NCBI RefSeq assembly: GCF_000204055.1
Contig: NW_006768779.1
Span: forward strand, 1,085,283-1,149,282
Reading direction: 5' to 3'
Source of the DNA: Melampsora larici-populina 98AG31
Taxonomy: Eukaryota; Basidiomycota; Pucciniomycetes; Pucciniales; Melampsoraceae
Length of the DNA: 64,000 nt
In this document: positions 1 to 11,039 of the stretch, one piece after another
Numbering within the stretch: position 1 is the first letter of the stretch
Layout of the letters: the number at the start of each line of letters is the position of its first letter
Notes under the pieces: generated by a model
Database searches by the model: none
What the model was told of the DNA's origin: nothing
What the model saw: the letters and a program-made list of their open reading frames with translations, nothing else
Translations under genes and position numbers: made by a program

Positions 1-90
1 AAAACACTGAAAACCTTTCATCCTTCTTCTTACTTTTCATCCCTTTCTCATCTTTTTATCAATTCTAAATTCAACTTCAATCGATCCAAG

Positions 91-2489
91 ATGGCTCACT
101 TACTTCATTCTCATACTAACTCTCCTCTCACCCGTACTGGTACTCCCATGCATCTCTTTGAGGAACCGGGTAGTCATGTCTCTCAGTTTAGTTGTTCTCT
201 TTTGGTGAAGAGGTTCATGATTTCATTTGACTGATATCATTGTTCTTCATTCAAAGTGCTGGTCAACCTCATTATCATCTAGTGGGAAAAGATCTTAAAA
301 TGTTCTCAGAGGCTGGATTTGATATGGATAAGATTGTGAGCATGGGTTTCATCTTCTTCACGGTTCTGATGACCAAAAAAACTAATGAGGTTTGGTTTGA
401 TGTTTCGTTTTAGCATATCAAACGAAACGCACCCATTGCACAATTATATGAAGAAGCTATCAGAAACGAAGGAGCGATTATCTCAGCTTCAGGTGCTTTG
501 ATCAATTTCTCGGGAAAGAAAACCGGTAGATCTCCAAAAGATAAACGGATCGTTTATGAAGAAACTTCGAAAGATCACGTTTGGTGGGGTAGTGTTAATA
601 TTAAGATGGATGAACATACTTTTGAAATCAATCGAGAACGGGCTATTGATTATCTCAACACTCGTGATAATGTTTATGTTTTTGATGGATTTGCTGGTGT
701 ATGTATCTTTCCGTTTGATCCCCCACTTTCCAGTTGGCTAATCTCTTTCGATCACCTAAATCTTTGCCTTGATTCTTGATCCTCAAGTGGGATCCAAAAT
801 ATCGGATCAAAGTTCGAGTGATCTGTGCTCGTGCCTATCATGCACTTTTCATGACCAACAGTAAGTAGATTTTCTTCACTCGCGTGCAAAAAAGTCACTA
901 AAGCTTAAGTCTCGTTTGGATCTCTTTCTTAGTGCTCATCAGACCTACTGAAAAGGATTTGGAAGATTTTGGAGAGCCTGATTTTACCATTTATAATGCT
1001 GGTCAATTTCCAGCCAATCGATTTACTAGTGGTATGACATCTGCCACTTCGGTTGAAATCAACTTCAAACGTCGTGAAATGGTCATTCTTGGTACCGAAT
1101 ATGCCGGTGAGATGAAGAAGGGTATCTTTTCCGTCATGGTAATCTTCTATACCCTTTGCCTTTAAAAACATCTTCACATAAGAGTACTGAGATATGTCGT
1201 CTTTGTCAAGCACTATCTCCAACCGGTCAAGTTTGGCCAATTGTCATTGCATTCATCGGCGAATGAAGGGCCTGATGGGGATGTATCACTCTTCTTTGGA
1301 CTTTCGGGTACTGGAAAGACTACTTTATCGGCTGATCCAGCTCGTATGTTAATCGGTGATGACGAACATGTCTGGTCTGATAACGTAGGCTGATAGAGAT
1401 CCTTTGAAATGATTGATCCTGACTTGCTAATGAATCCACTTATTCTCGCAGGGCGTGTTCAATATTGAAGGAGGATGTTATGCTAAATGTATTGGCTTGA
1501 GTGCCGCCAAAGAACCTGATATTTATCGAGCTATTCGATTCGGGGCAATCCTTGAGAATGTAGTCTACGATGGTGATTCGCGAGAACCGTGTTATGATGA
1601 TGCTAGCATAACCGAGAACACTCGTTGTGCTTACCCTATAGAGGTAGGAGATCCGGTTTTGAAATGTTCCTGTTCAGATGGGAGAAACCGACAATACGTG
1701 TGAATGCTCTTCAGTTCATTCCAAATGCAAAGATTCCTTGCTTATCGACTTCTCAACCGTCGAACGTGGTGTATCTGACCTGTGACGCTTACGGTATCCT
1801 ACCACCGGTATCAAAACTTACTCGAGAACAAGCTCAATATTGGTTCTTGATGGGCTACACCTCAAAAACCCCTGGTACAGAGGACGGCGTCACTGAGTGA
1901 ATTGACTGATTACTTGATCATTTTGCTTGTGAAATCTAGCATGATTTTAATTTACGACTTTTGGGTATTCACTTTTTAGGCCTACTCCCACGTTTTCCAC
2001 TTGTTTCGGACAACCCTTCATCGTCCTACACCCTTCCAAGTATGCGACCATGCTGGCCGAAAGAATGGACAAGGTCCAAGCCAATTGTTGGTTGATCAAT
2101 ACCGGCTGGGTCAGAATTTTTCTTACTATTCATTTCAACCTATTCTCTTGACTTCTCACTAACAGTGAAATGTGTTGCATTGATAGGTGGGCGGCAAATT
2201 CGGAACTGGCGCCAGATGTTCATTGAAGTACACTCGCAAATTGATAGATGCGATACACGATGGATCACTAGCTAAAGCTGAATATGAAAACTTTGATGTT
2301 TTCAATTTGGCGATTCCTAAAACCTTACCAGACGTACCAGATACGGTTTTGAATCCTATGAAAGCCTGGAAGAACACTAGCGCTTTTGAGAATGATCGCA
2401 AGAAGCTTGCTGGATTGTTTAGAGATGCCTTTAAGAAGTATGAGAAGGAGGTTTCAGCAGAGGTGAAGGCTGCTGGTCCTAAGGTTTAA
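91..2489 (+). CDS. PCK1: Phosphoenolpyruvate carboxykinase (ATP)
   Basis: Converts oxaloacetate plus ATP to phosphoenolpyruvate, the committed cytosolic step of gluconeogenesis. Ten exons can be placed: 91-185, 257-335, 414-698, 788-860, 933-1138, 1211-1384, 1452-1643, 1715-1896, 1980-2109 and 2187-2489. They sum to 1719 nt (572 aa), close to the 549 aa of yeast Pck1. Visible family motifs are [10 protein letters not shown] (exon 3), FGEPDF and NAGQFPAN (exon 5), the kinase-1a P-loop [11 protein letters not shown] followed by IGDDEH (exon 6), GCYAKC (exon 7) and [13 protein letters not shown] (exons 9/10). All introns are 66-90 nt and GT-AG. The first donor (GTTTAG at 186) is chosen only to keep frame, so the N-terminus is the least certain part. 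The stop is TAA. No internal stops or frameshifts are seen, unlike every large transposon frame nearby. This is the single clear host gene. Confidence 0.95.
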
Positions 2490-3083
2490 GAAGATCATGT
2501 GAAAGGATGATCAATGTGTCAAGGTAAGGAAATTTTGTTTAAAAGCTCTTATGTGTTGTGATTGTATTGTGGTAGCATTAGATTGTATCTCTCAAACTCT
2601 TTTTTTGTTTTAAATGTATGGTATCTTTTTATCTCAAGTCACAACTTTGTGATCCAAGCACCTTTGAATTGATAGTTGACAAGTTACAACCAATTCTTCT
2701 GTTTTTCACAGCTTGTGATTTCAATCATACACAGAGTGTCTGTATCCTTGTAGCCCATCAAGGTGCACACACAAAGGACTTTTTTGACCCTCAAAAGATC
2801 CTTTGAAGAGGTTCCATAATGGGCAAATCTTCCCCTTATCAACTGGATGCTGGTACTAGGTTGACCCCAGCTGCTGAGGTTCCACAAAACTGTAAATCAT
2901 TTCACAAAGGGTGCTCAACAATAATCTCAGTCTGGATGCTACCAAAAGACCAAGGCCAAATTCACTTAAGTGATTTCTGGTGAGAAGTCACATTCTGCAA
3001 AATTTAAAATGTCTATTTGGTGGTGCATGTTTCATTTTTGTGTTAAAAAATTTACAGAATGTGATTTTTGGTCAGAAGTCCCT
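2490..3083. other. Intergenic, no gene seen
   Basis: This 3' flank of PCK1 shows no coding signal. From about 2955 it resembles the ends of the following inverted-repeat element, with TTCACTTAAGTG and alternating AGAATGTGATTT-type motifs. It may hold a degenerate relative. Confidence 0.5.
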
Positions 3084-3453
3084 TAAGAGCGTGTTCACTT
3101 AAGCTCTTTTTTGTGTGAAATTGCTTTCTTGAATGTCAAGAAATGTGATTTCTCAGAATGTGTTTGATTTTTTAAATACAAGCATTTTAAAATTCAGAAA
3201 ATGCTTATAAAAAGTGATTTTCTGGAACATTCCAAGAATTTGCTATTAGCGCATTTTTCCCCTTGAAAATCACATTTATGTGATTTCCTCTTTAACTTAC
3301 CATTTGTCCAAATTTGGACAAGTCCCTGTCTAACGTACGGATTGTCAACTCTACCCTTCCCTAATCTTCGCTTGGCTTCCCTATTATTCCCTATTCTTCC
3401 CAAATCTTCCCTAATCTTTGCTCACTCAACTCACTTGACTCAACCACTCAATA

Positions 3454-3917
3454 GGGGTTGGGCGATATTTCAACCAACCAGTTTTGCGCCTCTGAGAAGC
3501 CTAGCAAAAGCAGTCGAAGATGGTGGAGAGCAAGTTTTATGGGTTTCACACATCTGTTACGGATCTGAGCTCAGAGCCAAGAGTGTTTAGGCAATACCCA
3601 GGCAACCTTTTGCCTGAAGAGGAGGGTTGGGGATCAGTGAAAGGTGCAAAAGGCGTGTTTGCATGGCTTGTACTTACAAGCCCAGCAGCACAAATCAATT
3701 TTCCCTGTAAGACTTTTGAACAGGTGAAGGTTTGGACTTCTGAAGAAGCACTTTGTACCGGTCTGTATTTTTGCCAAGCAAAAAGACGGATCAAAAGGTT
3801 GGTTAGTTATGAGTGGCTTTGGTATTGCTTTTGAGCGATCTCAAAAGCATTCCTAAATCTTTGAACTGCAATTGAATTGCTTTTGGAAACCGGTTGGTCA
3901 AAATTTTGCCCAACCCC
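3454..3917. mobile_element. MITE with GGGGTTGGGC ends and TA duplication
   Basis: This 464-bp element starts GGGGTTGGGC and ends with its complement. The inverted repeats run about 35 bp with a few mismatches and include CAACCAACCAG/CCGGTTGG. TA flanks both sides (3452-3453 and 3918-3919), as in Tc1/mariner- or pogo-type MITEs. Short open frames inside it run through the inverted repeats and are not believable genes. Confidence 0.65.
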
Positions 3918-4055
3918 TAATATGCCAAAATCAGATGGCAGCAGCGACAAAGTCAAAGTAGTCCCACCAAACTTGAACTCAAAATCAAAGCCGAAATCAA
4001 TGAGTTTGAGAATGAGATGTAGAATCAGAGAAAGTTGAGAACAATTGAGATGACC

Positions 4056-7000
4056 AAGTCTGGCTCGCAGCGCTTTGCAGCGCTGCTAGACGTTATTTCA
4101 GAAGCGCAGCTTGGAATCTCCGTGACCAAGCTAGGTAGCTTGAGCCGCAGCGGCTTTTTTTTTCTCACACAACTTAGTAACTAAAAGCAAAGTCTTTTTT
4201 CGCAACACCTTGCAGCGTTTCAGGCAAAAAAAAACTTTTTTTTAATTTAATTTTGAGCAAGGTAAAGGAAACAAAAAAGATTGAAACATGGTATTCTTAT
4301 GGTAAGGACTGTTGAGAAACAAAAATTCAACATCGTTTGATGTAACGACTGTGACAAAAAAAAACATAAAGAAGAATCAAATAAAAAGAGATTAAAAAAA
4401 GAGAGACCAATCTAAAAATTACTCTCCCTAGTTTTTTTTACAATTGACTTCTTGCCATACTCTAGTACCTTCCCTACTTTGCCAAAGTCGCCGGTTAAGG
4501 GAATTCCTTCAAGGGTCCAAATCTGACTGCTGACTAACATTTCTATCACGCGAGGAACCAATCCTCCTTGCTCTGCTGTGCAGACTCGTCCAGCCACGGA
4601 AAAGCATCGTTCGGGAGCAGCAGATGCAGCCGGCGTTGCTAGATAATCCCAAGCCAAAATAGATAAAACCGGGTATTTACACCCATGAGTCTTTAGAAGA
4701 TTGTATATTAGTAAGACATACAACAAATGAGTAAATAAAAAGGATGAATTACTCACTCTCCACCAGTCTAGTGCATGTTCTGGGTTGTTTGCATCAGGCG
4801 ATAACATCAGATCTACACCTTGAATATATTGTTCAAGCTCATTGATATTGCTTGATGTTGCAACCGCATTGTATAAGTTCAAGAAGTCCGCTCCAAATCC
4901 TTTGTCAGGTGATTTGTTTGAGACTGTGGTGACTGGTTGATTCCGAAGGTCAGTTGCCTTGCTTTCATGTGTAAAAACAGATTCTAAAAGTTCCATTGCT
5001 CAATCATGACTGGCCGAGTCTTCCCCAAAAGCGCGGGCGAAGAAATGGACTCGTAGACTTGGGTGGAAAATGCTGGCTAGAACGAGTGTGTCGCAATCAA
5101 GGGCTTCGTTGAGATACATGGTGATTTTACTTATCATTATATCAACCATTGGGAACAGTGGATTGTTCTCGTGCATTTTTTTGAGTCGCTCTTCCATTGA
5201 TGCCTTGAGTTGTACATATTTAACTAACACCATACACCCTGTGGGCTTATCACCCTCCATCTCTCGAGTTAAAATTTTGTAGGGCTGTAGAGTGGGATTC
5301 AAGTAATCAGAAAAGAGAATGGATCCAATTCAAATTAAAAGTTGAACTACTTACAGTGAGAATATCAAGCATGTCACACATTGCTTGCCAATCTTCAACT
5401 GAGAATACAAGCTCTTCAAAATACCCGTACTTCTTACCATCTTTCTGCGGACGTCGTTTTTTTGAGTGTACCTCAGCTAGATCGTCTTTCATGACTCAAT
5501 CGATTAGCTGAAAGGGGAAATGACATAAATTGATAAATTGATGGGAGTTTGATAGAATTACACAGATAAAGATGGGGAACCAATAAGAAAGATGTTGATT
5601 GAAATGATAAAACCCTGGCTTACGTCTTGCGCCTCCCACATTTGCTCCCAGCGTTCAGCCTGGATGCCCCATCGAATTCCATGTCCTGAGAGGAGCGCCT
5701 TGAGCGCAGGTAATTCATCTGTTTTACGTTGAGTGTTGGCCTTTTCTCACCGACAATTGAAATCCGCATGGTGAGCACTAGACCAAGTAAGTTTCTTGTT
5801 AACTGTGTCCATCTTGATTGGAACAAAAAGAATCAAGATGTCAGTATGTGAAAACCGCAGTGAATGAGCTCTAGGGATTGAAATTGAGTTACTTACATCT
5901 TTGGTCAAAGATTTCATATATGTATCACCCAGAAGGTAAGCGGTCTTGTGATTCTGATAAGTTTGAGGCTCATCTTCTTGTTCACAATCTTCTTCCTGGT
6001 CCTCATTTGAGCTCGAATGATCTGAATCACTACTGTGGTTGCTTTCTATGTTGTTGTCAAAATCCTCACTAGCAACACTGTTCTCATCTACATCTAAGTC
6101 CTGGACCTCGGGTGCGCTGCTGAGGCCGTCCAAGCCATCTTCTTCTTCTTCGATTCGAATGCGTCTTGGTTTCATTCCAAGTGCGTCCAGGCCAGCCTTC
6201 ACAATCAATCCCATTTTATGGCAGAAGCATCGAACTGACATTGTTTTCGGTTTCCACATAAGCTGATGATCTTGGAAGAAACTCTGTTCCTCGAGCTGTC
6301 AATGGATTTCGCGGCCCATGGTAAAATTATTGCTTCCTGAATCAGAAACACTGGCGAGCATGTAAAGGATGGATTGATGTTAGTAAATGAAACCAAAGAA
6401 ACTAAGTTTTGTGAATGAAGAAACCTGTTTCATGCTCTCAGAAACACATCCGGGTGTCTTGAGAGCATACGGAACCAAGCTCAAAGATCCGGCTGAGAGC
6501 TTAGGTTCCTCAAACAGGAATCTGTGAAATAAAATAAAATGAAATAAGTACTCATCTTTTTATATAGTCCATTCTTTTTCAAGATGGCTACCATCGGCTC
6601 AGCAAGTAAATGGCCTTGATGATGCCATGCGACAAGTTTCATACTTAAATGCCGAACAACATATTTCCAATCTTTCTTGATGTAAGAGACTGACGCCCCA
6701 ATGAAGGCGTGAAGATTTCCCTTCACTGTCCAAACATCTTGGATAAGACAAAATATGCTGTCTAGGTTCTGAAACAAATGAATTTGAAAAACATCAAGTC
6801 AAATTGAGATCTGTTCATAAGGAGAGAAATTCGCATTGAGATGAAGTTGAAATAAAAAACAAGATTACTTACTTTGAGCTCTTTTTCAATCACTAATCCG
6901 CGAAGTGAGAGATAGAGGCGTTTAGCCTCTTCAGCCGACCATTTCCGGCCAAAGACACGCGCATCGGGGCGCAGCCAATACAAAATTGCCCTAAGAATCG

Positions 7001-8863
7001 GGTCTTCGATTCGTATGAATGGTAAGGCATGTGAGACTTGCCACACCGAGAGGCACTGATTCAATGTCTTGTTGGAAAAGGTTGGTGGACCGTTGACAAA
7101 GGTGGCTAAGGAACTTTGGTGATTCTCTTGAAGACGCTGAGTACGTAGATTTGATTCGGTTGGTGGGAGCTTGGCACCGGCAGAGATGGCCATGTTACGA
7201 TGTGGGCAGCCGGCACCCGACTTACCGGCTTGCTTGCTACCATCTCGGTGTACCTTGAGGTTAGATCGAGAGCTACCACTTATCCTGACCACCTTGTGGC
7301 ACCAGAGACAAGGGTAAGACAATCCTGGTTCATCAAGAGGCTAAAAAATCGGTTCAATGTCAGCTATTACAATAATCTGAGTAGCAGGTAAAGATTGTTA
7401 GAAAATACACTTACATCTTGTTCTCCGTGAAACGCTTGTCCAAAGAACAAGTAAGGACTGTCAAACTCAATGACAGTCTGGTTCCTTTTCCTTTTGGAGA
7501 GACAAAGGTTCCCTTCATCGGAGTCTTGTGCCAGATTGACATCAGGAGCACCAGAAGCAATCTATAGTGATCAATGACAAACATAAGTAATCAATACAGA
7601 CAATAAGTAATCAATACAATTGATTGGGAGACACGATCTAGAATGTTTGACTTACCGAGAGTGATGCTTGACTGTTCCTGCCCCTGAGAGCAATGGACTG
7701 CACTCCAGAACGCTCATTATCGTCACCGGATTCAGAGACATTGTTTTGATTATTCGAGGTTCCAGTGACCTATAAGATCAATGTGAAATATTAATGAATT
7801 ACAATCAGAGGAAGATGTAGGCATAGTGGGAAGGAGACTCACCGAAGATGATGGACGAGAGACCGTCTTAGATCGGCCACGGCCAGTCTGGTGAATTACC
7901 ACCTGGTCTCCTGGTAAGGAGGCGGATCGCTCACGGCGTCGGTGGACATGGCAGTCTCTGACATCCCTGACAGTGAACAAATCTCCCATGCCATCTAGGC
8001 CACAACGAGAATCAGATGATGGGACAATCATCCCAGGTGCTGGTCTTGCTGGGGTGATTATTCGAGAAGAGCGACGAGGAGGGGCAGTAGACGCATCTTC
8101 GGTCTCGTATCCAGAAGGAATGAAGGAATCGAGTGTTTGTTGCTTGTGAGACATTTTGGATTTGATTTTAGAGAATCGATTTAAACAGAGGGTGATATGA
8201 ACAGGGTATATGTAAAATTGGAACAGAAGTCAGATCAGAACTGAGAGATGATACTGGTGGTGCTGTGATTGAGAGTTTGAAAGAAAGACCTGCATACCTT
8301 TATACTCAAAAAGAGGTAAGATCTGGCTCCCATCCGACTAATTGACCAGCAACTGTCCACGTTTGAAAACATGGTTTATCAGTAAGTGAGGTCGCTATGG
8401 TTGATTAGAGAGAAACACTAGCCTGGTACCCATCCAACTACAACACAAATGATGAATGTCCACTTTTTGTGAGATCGAGAGTTTTGAATTGAAGTTGTGT
8501 AGATGTGAATAGTCGAAGGGAGGATGGATCGGTTAGGACAGAGATGTTGTGATCGAAATGGTGTAAAGGGTTGTGATCGTGGTAATGGTGGATGTGTCGG
8601 AAGGGTTAGTTAGGACAGATCGTGATTGATCTTCGAATTCGTGTGGTAAGGGTTGGGTTGGTATTCAGGGAAGCATGGGGTTAGTGTAACTGATAGCCTT
8701 GGGGTATCCAAAAGCGGACAGCGCAGCGCTCAAAATACCAGAGCCAGAGTAGTAACTCGAGGCGTAGCTCCCGGGTCTTTGGAGCCCCGGGTAGTTAAGC
8801 GTTAGCCCCGGGCGCCGCGCTGACGCGCGCTGCGCGCTTCTGGCTACGCTGCGAGCCAGACTT
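4056..8863 (-). mobile_element. hAT transposon hAT-1, complete ends and target duplication
   Basis: The 17-bp terminal inverted repeat AAGTCTGGCTCGCAGCG is perfect at both ends. The flanks carry the identical 9-mer GAGATGACC (4047-4055 and 8864-8872), which includes the 8-bp duplication expected of hAT elements; the exact edge is ambiguous by one base. The subterminal DNA is rich in GCGC/CGCAGC motifs. The element carries one spliced transposase gene on the minus strand (4412-8154). It is inserted inside the 3087-9050 element. Confidence 0.85.
4412..8154 (-). pseudogene. hAT-1 transposase (BED finger, RNase H fold, hAT dimerisation), four nonsense codons
   Basis: A multi-exon hAT transposase. 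From the N-terminus: a low-complexity region starting MSHKQQTLDSF; a BED-like finger (CLWC ... HRDGSK ... CPHR, about 7200-7310); the first catalytic Asp in QDVWT (about 6735); SDSGSNN with the second Asp (about 6335); RCFCHKMGLIV (about 6220); an acidic linker; and the C-terminal dimerisation block with WDYLATPAASAAPERCFSVAG (about 4590-4650, shown as two adjoining motifs WDYLAT and ERCFSVAG). Introns are short and GT-AG. Four in-frame TGA codons (6299-6301, 5747-5749, 5496-5498, 5000-5002) each fit a lost CGA arginine, three of them in TCG context. No frameshift was seen. Because exon edges were placed by eye, the TGA at 5747 could instead lie at an intron edge. The gene is probably inactive but young. 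Confidence 0.8.
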
Positions 8864-8872
8864 GAGATGACC

Positions 8873-9097
8873 CAAGTCGAAAATCGATTTTCAATGGTCA
8901 ACAAACCAAACACTTTTCAATCTCTCTTTTCTCTCTTTTTTCACAAAACACGATTTTCAACGCTTTTTTTAAAAAAAAGACTTTTCTACATGTAGAAAAG
9001 CCCTGTCCCTGAATGTGATTTTAAGAAATCACACTTAAGTGAACAGGCTCTAAGTGAATGTGCCCTAAGGCCACATTCACAAATTTTGGTCAAACTT
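8873..9097. other. End of the outer MITE and 44-bp spacer
   Basis: 8873-9050 is the right arm of the 3087-9050 element, including a short hairpin around ACATGT. The spacer 9054-9097 contains an inverted repeat GTGAATGTG/CACATTCAC. No coding signal is seen. Confidence 0.5.
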
Positions 9098-9100
9098 TAA

Positions 9101-10251
9101 GAGCGCGTTCACTTAGCGCGGTTTTGTAGAAATTGATTTTTAAGGCACCACTTTCGTACATGTACGAAAGTCTTTTTTTGAAAAAATGACTTAATTTCAC
9201 TTTTTGAAATTTTGAGATCAAAAAGCTCGTGAAAAGCGTTTGATCTTGCCAGATCCTAAGCACAGCAAGATCAAAAAGTGCTCGATCTAGGTAACTCTCA
9301 AGCAACTTCCACAAACGAGATCAAATCAATCTCTTTCAAGTATATGATTCTTTGCATTCATTCGACAAATATGATACCAACACCTACACTCTGACCAGCC
9401 TATAAACACTGAACGATCCCAACAACATAAAATAACATAAAATAACAAAAGAGAGTACAAGATGAATGTTGTGAGTAAGATACAAAAAAAGGAAGTACAG
9501 GGCATATTTTTCCATTGTACACATAGGATTCAGATATATATACTGATAGATGATATTTCATTGTTGAAAGTGATAGTAAATTAAATGAAAGTTTCAACCG
9601 AGATTCATGTATTGTTAAGACATTTGTGAAACAATAGATTGATTAATGAATAAGAGAGATAATTTGAGGATGGAAAGCTAATCATATAGAACATTGAAAC
9701 GATAATGTCGAAGATATCTGATCAATTTGCGATGTAGAGATGGTTGTTCGGTAGCTTCTTCACCGCAACTGTTGTTCTAGTTACTGTTGGATGTTTTTGA
9801 GGTGATTGTTGAGGAGCAAGAAGTGATAAGCGAGTGCTGAGGAGTGAGAAGTGATTGTTGAGGAGTGAGAAGTGGTTTTTGAGAAGTGAGAAGTGGTTGT
9901 TGAGAAGCGATTGAAGGAAGGCGTGAAGTGATCAAAGGGGGAATGATGGAGTGCATCGGTCATGGTTTGGTATACTTCTGGATGGTTTTGATGGGGTTTG
10001 ATGGGTTTTGTATGGTGGCCTATGGTAACACGGGGACTTGTCCAAAGTCATCGAGAGGGCAGAAAGAATAGAAATCGAAAAAAATTCGCTATTATCGAAT
10101 TGTAGAAATCGGCTTAAAAATCGATTTCTATGAGCATTCTACGATTTATAGAATGTGTCAAATTAAGAAAACGAACGCATTCTGTAGAATGCAATTTCTG
10201 TAATTCACAAAAAGCAATTTCTGAGCAGAAATCGCTTAAGTGAACGCGCTC
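9101..10251. mobile_element. Second PIF/Harbinger-like MITE, same end family
   Basis: This 1151-bp element starts GAGCGCGTTCACTTA and ends with the exact complement. TAA flanks both sides (9098-9100 and 10252-10254). The ends match the 3087-9050 element, so both belong to one family. No transposase is present. It contains a minisatellite near 9800. Confidence 0.7.
9795..9915. repeat. Minisatellite, about 21-bp unit
   Basis: Roughly five imperfect copies of a unit containing GTTGAGGAGTGAGAAG lie inside the 9101-10251 element. Confidence 0.7.
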
Positions 10252-10265
10252 TAAATTCTGGAATG

Positions 10266-10583
10266 TGTAAGACTCTCGTAGGAGAACCTTCACTAAGGTT
10301 TCAACTCAGTTCTCACGGTGGTATTCAACCACGGAAAGCTATTCTAGAACTCGGTTATATTACCATAAACTAGCTAGCTCCGGTCAGGGTTCGTGAGGAG
10401 CAAACAACAATCAGAACAACATCAAAATAAGAGAGAAAGATAAGTAGAAAGAACTGAAAAGGGATCTCGTACCTAGCTCCGGTCAGGGTTCGTGAGGAGA
10501 AAGGGAACCCGACGTGGAGCCAGATGATTCATCTAAACTATGTAGTGTGACCTATGTAAAGCCATGATGTAATAACCCTTACA
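10266..10583 (-). repeat. 3' LTR of gypsy-1
   Basis: 318 bp. It contains a 26-bp direct repeat (10375-10400 and 10474-10499) built on TAGCTCCGGTCAGGG, which may be a regulatory duplication. Confidence 0.95.
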
Positions 10584-11039
10584 TCCCTCCCCTTCTAAAA
10601 AAATTTGACCCATATATCTATATATAATCCTTCACCGATGTAACCGCTTCATTCATAAGTAACCATGTAAAAAGGAAAAGAAAAAAGGAAAAAAGTGGCA
10701 TAACTCGCCCCTAAAAGTTGATTTTCGCTGCCAAGAAAGAGAAAGAGATAGAGAAAAAAATTAAAGAAACTAAAGAAAATTAAAAAAAAAGGAAAAGTGA
10801 AATCGTGAAATGATGAGGTGAGGTTGAATTGTGATGTGAGTATGAAAGTCTTGAAGCGTCTTGAAGTGAACATGAAGGTAAGCTTGCGTCTCGCTGTCGT
10901 CTCGAATTTTCATGCTGAAAATAAAACACAGAGGTCGTTGCGGTGCTCACATATGTGGCCAAGGTGTTGTTTTTTACTTGATTTTCGAGATGGGGGAAAG
11001 GCGTAGTAGCTCCGGCGGTGCATACTAAGTGGGTGGAAC

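Larger units (their letters stand above)
3087..9050. mobile_element. PIF/Harbinger-like inverted-repeat element, split by later insertions
   Basis: The left end GAGCGTGTTCACTTAAG and the reverse complement of the right end match at 16 of 17 positions. TAA flanks both sides (3084-3086 and 9051-9053). A 3-bp TAA duplication with a GAGC-starting repeat fits PIF/Harbinger MITEs. No transposase of its own is seen. Most of the length is two later insertions, a small MITE (3454-3917) and a complete hAT (4056-8863). Without them the element is under 700 bp. The superfamily is inferred from the ends only. Confidence 0.6.

Noticed and set aside
3342..3834. Open frames of 82-104 codons
   Set aside because: They overlap the 464-bp MITE on both strands and have no motif or codon pattern.
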